A DNA stretch of 64,000 bases from DAOTYH01 sp034435015 (GTDB lineage Bacteria > Chloroflexota > Anaerolineae > Aggregatilineales > UBA3940): assembly GCA_034435015.1 (NCBI GenBank), contig DAOTYH010000103.1:62001-126000 (forward strand), read 5' to 3'. A program made the translations under genes and the position numbers. Positions 58,038 through 64,000 of this stretch are shown one piece after another (within the stretch, counting starts at the first letter, position 1; every line of letters starts with the position of its first letter). The notes below the pieces were generated by a model. It saw only the letters and a program-made list of their open reading frames with translations. It was not told the DNA's origin and did not search any database.

Positions 58038-59348
58038 ATGGGTGAGCGACCTCTGCGTATTGCTATGTTGAGTGTTCATACCTGCCCACTGGCTACTTTG
58101 GGGGGCAAGAAAACGGGCGGCATGAACGTTTATGTACGCGAGTTGAGCAAAGAGCTGAGCAGGCGTAACATCCAGGTTGATGTCTTTACCCGTTCGCAGG
58201 ACCCCTGTGTTCCTCATGTGAACGATACAGCACTGGGGGAATACGCACGTGTCATTCATGTGCCGGCAGGGCCTGAGGCCCCCCTTTCTACGAAGGAAAT
58301 CTACCCTTACCTTTCCGAGTTTATCGGTAATGTGCGGGCCTTTGCTGCAAGTCAAGACCTCAGCTATGACCTAATCCATAGCCATTATTGGTTGTCAGGT
58401 CTGGTTGCGCAGGAGCTTAGCACCCTGTGGGGCGTGCCTTTCATCCAGATGTTCCACACGCTGGGGCACATGAAGAATCGAATTGCACGAGACGATAGTG
58501 AGCGTGAGCCAGAGTTGCGTATTCGGTCCGAAGGCCAGATCATGAGGACGGCTAGCTGTCTGATTGCCGCTACACCTGCAGAGCGTGTGCAATTAATGTG
58601 GTTGTACGGCGCGGACATGCGCAAGATCAAAATCATCCCGCCGGGGGTGGATACCCAAAATTTCTATCCCATTCCTAAGGCTGAAGCGCGGAGAGCGATT
58701 GGCATTCCTGAAACCAGCCAGATGCTTCTCTTTGTGGGCCGTATCGAGCCGCTGAAGGGAATAGATACCCTGATGCAGGCTATCGCCATCCTAAGGGAGC
58801 ATATAGAGCACTGCTTAAAGCGTCTGTGTCTGACAATTGTTGGCGGGGAACCCGACAGCGAAGATGCCGTTAGTGCTGAAATGCAACGGCTCAAGGCTTT
58901 GCGCGATGAACTTGACCTGGGCGAACTTGTGACCTTTTTGGGAGCTAGAAGCCAGGATACCTTACCATACTATTATTCCGCCGCTGAAGCTGTTGTCGTG
59001 CCCTCCTATTATGAGTCGTTTGGCATGGTGGCCCTTGAAGCAATGGCCTGTGGGACCCCCGTGATAGCCTCAGAGGTTGGGGGCCTGGCTTTTCTTATTC
59101 AGGACGGCGTCACCGGCTTCCATGTGCCTGATCGAGACCCTGAGGAGTTAGCGGGGAAAATATGCCTTTTGCTGGAGAACGAGGATTTGCACCGCGAAAT
59201 GTCTGTAGCGGCTGTCAGACACGCACAACAATATAGCTGGACTCGGATTGCTCCCCAAATCGAGAAGGTCTATTTTGAACTTCTCAACCCGGATACGCGA
59301 AAGCCGATTTACCCCGCCGTGAGCCAGCAGGGAGGCCTATCTGTCTGA
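58038..59348 (+). CDS. GT4 glycosyltransferase, MshA/sucrose-phosphate-synthase-like
   Basis: GT-B enzyme of 436 residues. The N-terminal domain has the MshA/SPS-like G-G-x-x-x-G-G-M-N-V-Y-V-R-E-L motif (about 22-36), and D-L-I-H-S-H-Y-W-L-S-G near 113-123. The C-terminal domain has V-G-R-I-E-P-L-K-G and the E-x7-E motif E-S-F-G-M-V-A-L-E. The resemblance is to D-inositol-3-phosphate glycosyltransferase and related transferases, but mycothiol synthesis cannot be claimed because no MshB, MshC or MshD gene is seen. It is probably cotranscribed with the FemAB-like gene. Confidence 0.9.
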   Translation: MGERPLRIAMLSVHTCPLATLGGKKTGGMNVYVRELSKELSRRNIQVDVFTRSQDPCVPHVNDTALGEYARVIHVPAGPEAPLSTKEIYPYLSEFIGNVRAFAASQDLSYDLIHSHYWLSGLVAQELSTLWGVPFIQMFHTLGHMKNRIARDDSEREPELRIRSEGQIMRTASCLIAATPAERVQLMWLYGADMRKIKIIPPGVDTQNFYPIPKAEARRAIGIPETSQMLLFVGRIEPLKGIDTLMQAIAILREHIEHCLKRLCLTIVGGEPDSEDAVSAEMQRLKALRDELDLGELVTFLGARSQDTLPYYYSAAEAVVVPSYYESFGMVALEAMACGTPVIASEVGGLAFLIQDGVTGFHVPDRDPEELAGKICLLLENEDLHREMSVAAVRHAQQYSWTRIAPQIEKVYFELLNPDTRKPIYPAVSQQGGLSV

Positions 59349-59482
59349 TTGATCTCTTACGTGAGGAAGCTGTGAAGTCCTCTATTGCACGACCCTGTTG
59401 GTCGGGTTAATCTTACTTCAGGCGCATTGTACGTCCTGAGAGTATCGCCTGCCTCCTGTGTTCTTAATGCCAAGGGGATACG

Positions 59483-60709
59483 ATGAGACTGGATGTGAGA
59501 GCCTTCCCCCGATGCCAGAGAACTTGGTGTCTAATCGCATGTGCCGTCATTGTTCTCTTAGCAGGCGCGTGGCCGGAGTCAGTGACTGCTCAGGGTAGTG
59601 ACGGCACTACAACTCACTATGTGAGCTGGGGGGAGACGCTCTTCTCGATTGCACTGCGTTACGGCGTGACCGTACAGGCCATTATGGACGCAAACAGGCT
59701 CTCCGATCCTGATCGCATTTATGTGGGGCAACGTCTGATCATACCGGGGACAGGTGTAGGGCTGTCATCCTCCCCACCACAGACCATCCATATTGTGCAA
59801 CCCGGCGAGAACTTGTATCGCATCGGCCTTCAGTATGGGTTCACTATTGACCAACTGCTGGCGGCTAATAATCTGACAAACCCCGATCAAGTTTATGCGG
59901 GACAGGCACTGATCATACCCGACGGAAACGTATCTCCTCCCACGACCCCATCTGCGGCGGGTAATGTGCACGTTGTCCAAGCAGGGGAGACCTTATACGG
60001 CATCAGCCTTCGGTATGGAGTGTCTGTCACAGCGCTGGCGGCTACCAATCATCTCCTCAATCCATCGCAAATATATGTGGGGCAGGTCCTGATACTTCCG
60101 GGTGCGGCAACAGCTACCGGCATGGGGTACACCCCTGACGATGTGGCTTTCACTCACGTTGTCCGACCAGGTGAAACACTCTTCTCGATTGCATCCCGCT
60201 ATGGGGTCCCCACCTGGGTGCTGACGCAGGTCAATAATATTAGCAACCCCTCTTTGCTGTACGTAGGGCAGGTGTTGACTATCCCCTCCAACTCTGCGCT
60301 GTACTCTGGCCTGCCTGGAACTTCTTCGTCGAACAAGGCTATCATTGTGGACGTGTCAGATCAGCGCGTATATGTGTATGAGAATGGCCAGCTTATCTGG
60401 ACTTTTGCCGCCAGTACCGGTGTAGCGGGCCGCGAGACGGCACGCGGTAACTTTTACATCCAGAACAAGTTGCCTATGGCTTACGCCGCAACCTGGAATT
60501 TGCAGATGCCTTATTGGCTAGGCTTCTACTGGGCCGGCCCCTTGCAGAATGGCTTTCATGCTCTGCCTATCCTGTCCAATGGGCAACGGCTATGGGAAGG
60601 GTTACTGGGTTCTCCGGCCTCTTACGGTTGTGTGATCCTGAGCGACCACGATGCCCGACTGTTGTATGACTGGGCAGAGGTCGGTGTACCAGTGACCGTG
60701 AGAGACTGA
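59483..60709 (+). CDS. Secreted L,D-transpeptidase with four LysM repeats
   Basis: The 408-residue exported protein has a signal peptide (hydrophobic core about 15-30, A-Q-G near 35-37). Four LysM repeats follow, at about 43-88, 98-142, 154-198 and 215-259, each with a [Y/H]-V-x-x-G-E-[T/N]-L-[F/Y] start. A YkuD catalytic domain occupies about 285-408. The catalytic Cys is in S-Y-G-C-V-I-L, where the usual S-H-G-C reads Tyr for His; the upstream N-G-F-H-A-L histidine is kept. It would form 3-3 crosslinks or attach proteins to peptidoglycan. AAGGGG precedes the ATG. Confidence 0.92.
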   Translation: MRLDVRAFPRCQRTWCLIACAVIVLLAGAWPESVTAQGSDGTTTHYVSWGETLFSIALRYGVTVQAIMDANRLSDPDRIYVGQRLIIPGTGVGLSSSPPQTIHIVQPGENLYRIGLQYGFTIDQLLAANNLTNPDQVYAGQALIIPDGNVSPPTTPSAAGNVHVVQAGETLYGISLRYGVSVTALAATNHLLNPSQIYVGQVLILPGAATATGMGYTPDDVAFTHVVRPGETLFSIASRYGVPTWVLTQVNNISNPSLLYVGQVLTIPSNSALYSGLPGTSSSNKAIIVDVSDQRVYVYENGQLIWTFAASTGVAGRETARGNFYIQNKLPMAYAATWNLQMPYWLGFYWAGPLQNGFHALPILSNGQRLWEGLLGSPASYGCVILSDHDARLLYDWAEVGVPVTVRD

Positions 60710-60789
60710 CGGTTTTGAACTTTGCGGCCCTTCAGGATAAAGATCAGAGGTGGGTGTGATAGGAGTAACTGCCCAGCTGGAGTGAAACC

Positions 60790-60802
60790 GTCTATTATAG
60801 AC
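60790..60802 (+). promoter_or_regulatory. Palindrome upstream of hypA, possible operator
   Basis: A 13-bp palindrome with five paired bases on each side (gtcta-tta-tagac) overlaps a TATTAT that could serve as a -10 element. It lies 41 nt before the hypA start. Confidence 0.3.
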
Positions 60803-60843
60803 TGACAAGGTCTAGAATCGGTAAGAACCGAGGGATTGCTGGT

Positions 60844-61194
60844 ATGCATGAGATGAGCATCGCCACCCAACTGCTGGCTCTAGTGCTCCGGCATGCTGAA
60901 CAGGCAAAAGCAAAAAGGGTCAACCGTCTGAATCTCGTGATTGGCGAGTTCTCTTCTGTAGTGGACGAGTCGCTCCAGTTCTACTGGGAGATGATAGCTA
61001 AGGACAGCATCGCTGAACATGCTGAGTTGCACTTTGAGCGTGTGCCGGGCCGATTGCGTTGCTTAGATTGCGGCTCCTGCTTTGGTATGAGCGAGTATGA
61101 CGGCCAAGGTTGCCCGAAGTGCCATAGCTTCAGCGCTGTGATCGCAGATGGGGATCAATTCAAGCTGGAGAGCATCGAGATTGAGGAAGGGTAA
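60844..61194 (+). CDS. hypA: Hydrogenase nickel metallochaperone HypA
   Basis: Delivers Ni2+ to the large subunit of [NiFe]-hydrogenase (or to urease). The 116-residue protein begins M-H-E-M-S-I-A with the nickel ligand His2. The zinc site is formed by the pairs C-L-D-C (73-76) and C-P-K-C (90-93), with an extra Cys79. Length is normal. It is the first gene of hypA-hypB-hypC-hypD; hypB starts 3 nt after its stop. No hydrogenase structural gene and no hypE or hypF is within the window. Confidence 0.94.
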   Translation: MHEMSIATQLLALVLRHAEQAKAKRVNRLNLVIGEFSSVVDESLQFYWEMIAKDSIAEHAELHFERVPGRLRCLDCGSCFGMSEYDGQGCPKCHSFSAVIADGDQFKLESIEIEEG

Positions 61195-61197
61195 CTG

Positions 61198-61881
61198 ATG
61201 ACAAAAATCATTCAGGTCGAAGAGAACATCCTGAGCGCCAATGATGCGCTGGCGCAAGAGATACGCGCCCGCTTGGATGCCGCTGGTGTCTTTGCTATCA
61301 ACTTGATGGCCTCGCCAGGGGGCGGAAAGACCAGCCTCATCCTGCGAACGGTTGAAGCACTCAAGAGCGAGTTGAGGCTTGCCGCTATAGACGGCGATGT
61401 TGTGCCCGTAGATGTCGAGAAGATCGCCGCCCAAGACATCCCTGTTGTGCTTGTTAACACCGGAGGGTCCTGCCATCTGGATGCCAACATGCTGTTGCCG
61501 GCAGTAGAGCGGCTCGACTTGAGCACTATTGATCTGCTGATCGTTGAAAATGTCGGTAACCTTGTGTGTCCGGCCAATTTTAAGCTGGGTGTGCACGCCA
61601 ATGTAGTGATCGCCAGTATCCCGGAGGGAGACGATAAGCCCTACAAATATCCAGTCATGTATCGGGGGGCTGATGTGCTGGTACTAAACAAGATGGATTA
61701 TCTAGCCGTGCAGGAGTTCGATCTTGAATACTTCCAGCGCGGGGTTGAAGCGTTGAATCCGGGCGTTGTCTTCTTTCCGCTCTCGTGCCGTACAGGTGAA
61801 GGGCTTGAGGCGTGGTACGACTGGTTGCGCTCTAAGGTGGCAGATCACCGGTCCTCAAACGGAAGAGGCAACAAGGGTTAG
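61198..61881 (+). CDS. hypB: Hydrogenase maturation GTPase HypB
   Basis: SIMIBI GTPase of 227 residues that powers nickel insertion with HypA. P-loop S-P-G-G-G-K-T-S is at 39-46, the metal-site block N-T-G-G-S-C-H-L-D-A is near 90-99, and N-K-M-D is at about 165-168. The His-rich N-terminal nickel-storage stretch of some HypB proteins is absent. The gene starts 3 nt after hypA and has a short basic tail. Confidence 0.95.
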   Translation: MTKIIQVEENILSANDALAQEIRARLDAAGVFAINLMASPGGGKTSLILRTVEALKSELRLAAIDGDVVPVDVEKIAAQDIPVVLVNTGGSCHLDANMLLPAVERLDLSTIDLLIVENVGNLVCPANFKLGVHANVVIASIPEGDDKPYKYPVMYRGADVLVLNKMDYLAVQEFDLEYFQRGVEALNPGVVFFPLSCRTGEGLEAWYDWLRSKVADHRSSNGRGNKG

Positions 61882-61907
61882 TCAAGGGATATAGTAAGGA
61901 AACAGCC

Positions 61908-62171
61908 ATGTGTCTTGGTATTCCCGGTAAGATAGTTGAGATCTATGAAGTGGATGGCCTTAGAATGGGCAAAATAGACTTTGGCGGGATAAAGAAAGAA
62001 GCTTGTCTTGCCTATGTGCCTGAGGCTAAGGTCGGCGACTACACACTGATCCATGTGGGCTTTGCCCTGAATCTTATAGACGAACAGGAAGCTCTAGAGA
62101 CGTTGTCCCTGTTACGCGAGATAGATGCGCTTGGCTCAGAGCTTGGGCCGGCTTCTCCTGCTCCGGACTAG
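61908..62171 (+). CDS. hypC: Hydrogenase maturation chaperone HypC
   Basis: The 87-residue HypC/HupF-family protein starts with the diagnostic M-C-L-G-I-P-G-K-I-V-E-I. Cys2 carries the Fe(CN)2CO precursor with HypD. The beta-barrel pattern A-C-L-A-Y-V-P-E-A-K-V-G-D-Y-T-L-I-H-V-G-F-A-L matches the family. It lies 26 nt after hypB and 3 nt before hypD. Confidence 0.95.
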   Translation: MCLGIPGKIVEIYEVDGLRMGKIDFGGIKKEACLAYVPEAKVGDYTLIHVGFALNLIDEQEALETLSLLREIDALGSELGPASPAPD

Positions 62172-62174
62172 CCG

Positions 62175-63278
62175 ATGAAATACCTGACTGAGTATCGCGA
62201 CGCCCAGCGCGTCAGGGTAGTCTTGGACCAGATCAGCCAGATAGTGACACGTCCTTGGGTGATCATGGAAATCTGTGGGGGGCAGACTCACAGTATCCTG
62301 CGGCATGGCCTTGATCAGTTGCTCCCCTCTCAAATCGAGCTGGTACACGGCCCCGGTTGCCCAGTCTGTGTGACCCCGCTGGAGCTTATTGACAAGGCCG
62401 TTACAATTGCTTCGCGTCCTGATGTCATCTTCACTTCTTTCGGTGACATGTTGCGTGTGCCCGGCTCTTTCAAGGACCTGTTTCAAGTAAAGTCAGAGGG
62501 CGGTGATGTACGAGTAGTTTATTCACCCCTTGACTGTCTTCAGATTGCCATTGAGAATCCAGACAAGCAGGTCGTCTTCTTCGGTGTGGGGTTTGAAACA
62601 ACAGCCCCTGCCAATGCGATGACGATCCTCCATGCCAGCCAAAGGGGGATCACAAACTTCTCCATGCTTGTCTCACTGGTACGTGTGCCGCCCGCCATTC
62701 AGGCTCTGCTCAGTGCACCAGAGAATCGTATTCAAGCGTTCCTCGCCGCCGGGCATGTCTGCACTGTCATGGGGACATGGGAATACGAACCGCTGGCCGC
62801 CCGGTTTAAAGTCCCTATCGTTGTTACAGGTTTTGAGCCGCTCGATCTGGCGCTGGGGATTCTGCGGGCTGTGCAACAGCTAGAAGAGGGGCGTGCTGAA
62901 GTAGAGAATGCATATGAGCGCCTGGTTACCCCGCGGGGAAATGTCTCAGCACAGGCGATGATACAAGCTATCTTTGAGGAGTGTGATCGAAACTGGCGCG
63001 GAGTCGGGATGATACCCGCTTCAGGCTGGAAGTTGCGCCCCGAATTTGAAGCCTTTGACGCTGAGAAGCGCTTTGCTGTGGAGGGGCTTGAAGTCACTGA
63101 ATCATCTCTCTGTCAGGCTGGATTGGTATTACAGGGTAGGCTGAAGCCAAACCAGTGCCCGGCCTTCGGAACAACCTGCACCCCGCGGACTCCGCTTGGT
63201 GCGCCGATGGTCTCCAGCGAAGGGGCCTGTGCGGCATACTACCAGTTTGGACGTGTCAACGATAGAGCGGATGATTAG
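62175..63278 (+). CDS. hypD: Hydrogenase maturation protein HypD
   Basis: The 367-residue scaffold assembles the Fe(CN)2CO unit of [NiFe]-hydrogenase. It has the signatures M-E-I-C-G-G-Q-T-H (about 31-39), G-P-G-C-P-V-C-V-T (about 58-66) and G-V-G-F-E-T-T-A-P (about 138-146), and the C-terminal iron-sulfur region with C-P-A-F-G-T-T-C-T-P-R-T-P-L-G-A. All key cysteines appear present. It ends 82 nt before the hydantoinase gene. Confidence 0.95.
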   Translation: MKYLTEYRDAQRVRVVLDQISQIVTRPWVIMEICGGQTHSILRHGLDQLLPSQIELVHGPGCPVCVTPLELIDKAVTIASRPDVIFTSFGDMLRVPGSFKDLFQVKSEGGDVRVVYSPLDCLQIAIENPDKQVVFFGVGFETTAPANAMTILHASQRGITNFSMLVSLVRVPPAIQALLSAPENRIQAFLAAGHVCTVMGTWEYEPLAARFKVPIVVTGFEPLDLALGILRAVQQLEEGRAEVENAYERLVTPRGNVSAQAMIQAIFEECDRNWRGVGMIPASGWKLRPEFEAFDAEKRFAVEGLEVTESSLCQAGLVLQGRLKPNQCPAFGTTCTPRTPLGAPMVSSEGACAAYYQFGRVNDRADD

Positions 63279-63360
63279 CCTGCATAAGGGCCTGCGCCTT
63301 AGGCCAGAAGTGCGCGCCTAGGGATAGTCCATTTTTCATCACCACACGTTAGGTGGAACC

Positions 63361-64000
63361 TTGTCTGCCATAAGCAAGCATAAAAGCCTCAATGTACCCG
63401 CCGTTCTGGGGGTTGACATTGGGGGTACCTTCACTGACTTTGTGTTTGTTCGAGAAGGGAAACTCTCTGTCCATAAGCGGCTGACGACTCCCTCTGATCC
63501 TTCGGAGGCTATGTTAGCCGGGATTGCCGATCTGGGGGTTGAGTCCACTGTTGATGTTGTGCATGGTTCTACAATAGCTACCAATGCTCTCTTGGAACGA
63601 CGCGGTGCTTGCGTGGCTCTGATCACAACACGCGGCTTCGCCGATGTAATTGAGATTGGACGCCAAGACCGCCCTGACCTCTATGCACTAGAGCCGAAGG
63701 TTCTGCCGCCGCTTGTCCCTCCTGAGCGGCGAATCGAAGTGGAGGAACGGGTCACGGCTGAAGGGCAGCCGCTGATCCCTCTCAATCAGCACTCGTTGCC
63801 TAAATTAGTCAGGCAGTTGGAAGTGCTCAATGTGGAGTCAGTAGCGGTTTGCCTGCTATTCTCCTTTCTATACCCCAAGCATGAGAAAATGATCGGTGAG
63901 GCCCTGCGTGGAAGATGGGCTGTTTCCCTGTCGTGTGAGGTTCTGCCAGAGTACCGCGAATATGAGAGAGCTAGCACCACAGTGATCAACGCCTACGTAG
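63361..64000 (+). CDS. Hydantoinase/5-oxoprolinase A-type subunit (HyuA), cut by window edge
   Basis: The first 213 codons of an ATP-dependent hydantoinase/oxoprolinase A subunit. It has the ASKHA-type opening V-L-G-V-D-I-G-G-T-F-T-D-F-V-F-V (about 15-30), V-V-H-G-S-T-I-A-T-N-A-L-L-E-R-R-G (about 61-77) and a conserved R-G-F-x-D-V-I-E-I-G-R-Q. The start is a TTG at 63361 with AGGTGG 4 nt upstream; no nearby ATG fits. The substrate (hydantoins, 5-oxoproline or related) cannot be told from this part. The B subunit is expected downstream, outside the window. Confidence 0.9.
   Translation, partial: MSAISKHKSLNVPAVLGVDIGGTFTDFVFVREGKLSVHKRLTTPSDPSEAMLAGIADLGVESTVDVVHGSTIATNALLERRGACVALITTRGFADVIEIGRQDRPDLYALEPKVLPPLVPPERRIEVEERVTAEGQPLIPLNQHSLPKLVRQLEVLNVESVAVCLLFSFLYPKHEKMIGEALRGRWAVSLSCEVLPEYREYERASTTVINAYV

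Noticed and set aside
58038..59348. Assigning mycothiol synthesis (mshA) to the GT4 gene
   Set aside because: The sequence is MshA-like, but no deacetylase, ligase or acetyltransferase of the pathway is recognised nearby. The FemAB-like neighbour is not MshD.

Overview
The window reads as a chromosomal segment of a mid-GC, free-living bacterium, most likely a member of the Chloroflexota (Anaerolineae-like). This placement is an inference. It rests on TrmFO, on secreted proteins with Thr-Pro-rich linkers, on a DUF2207/SPFH membrane operon, on PD40 propeller proteins, on a herA-nurA pair and on an actinobacterial-like FHA/SEDS/PBP cluster. No plasmid, phage or CRISPR structure was seen. Three tRNA genes (Gln-CTG, Leu-GAG, Leu-CAG) have near-consensus sigma70-type promoters and rho-independent terminators.

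Layout. 1-133: start of an unidentified minus-strand membrane or secreted protein. 0.36-6.86 kb: type IIA topoisomerase A subunit, TrmFO, M28 peptidase, HflX and a GIY-YIG protein. 6.86-7.15 kb: AT-rich gap where plus-strand composition flips from G-rich to C-rich. 7.15-12.3 kb: compact operon of a degenerate tyrosine recombinase, a GPH-type transporter, a NERD-like membrane protein and a GT39-like glycosyltransferase. 12.4-16.5 kb (minus): SPFH-SHOCT, helical protein, winged-helix/zinc-ribbon membrane protein and DUF2207. 16.6-20.1 kb: Nudix, ParB/SerK-like protein, a small beta protein and a Ser/Thr kinase. 20.2-31.3 kb: S1 protein, tRNA-Gln, M42 and M19 peptidases, membrane proteins, GT2, site-2 protease with CBS domains, class III aminotransferase, histidine kinase and CpXC protein.

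31.3-36.2 kb (minus): fhaA, fhaB-like, mtnP, SEDS polymerase and a penicillin-binding-protein-like partner in which all three transpeptidase motifs are replaced. 36.5-44.7 kb: rpsF-ssb-rpsR, a PpiC foldase, a ketopantoate reductase-like protein, an unrecognised 812-residue protein, tRNA-Leu, a LON-domain protein and plsX. 44.8-51.4 kb (minus): barrel/SnoaL fusion, RelA/SpoT, M23 peptidase and a PD40 propeller with an M15-like tail. 51.6-56.2 kb: DUF4349 protein and the nurA-orphan-herA operon. 56.3-64 kb: tRNA-Leu, FtsB/DivIC-like protein, FemAB/GNAT-like protein, GT4, LysM-L,D-transpeptidase, hypABCD and the start of a hydantoinase/oxoprolinase.

Themes. Cell-envelope growth is heavily represented: SEDS plus a pseudo-PBP, FHA adaptors with a PASTA-less kinase, an L,D-transpeptidase, M23 and M15-like peptidases, and a division protein. 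The most unusual signal is the catalytically dead PBP homologue paired with an apparently intact SEDS polymerase. The second is a recurrent pattern of -10 elements lying 6-9 nt before start codons, which suggests leaderless transcription of several genes.
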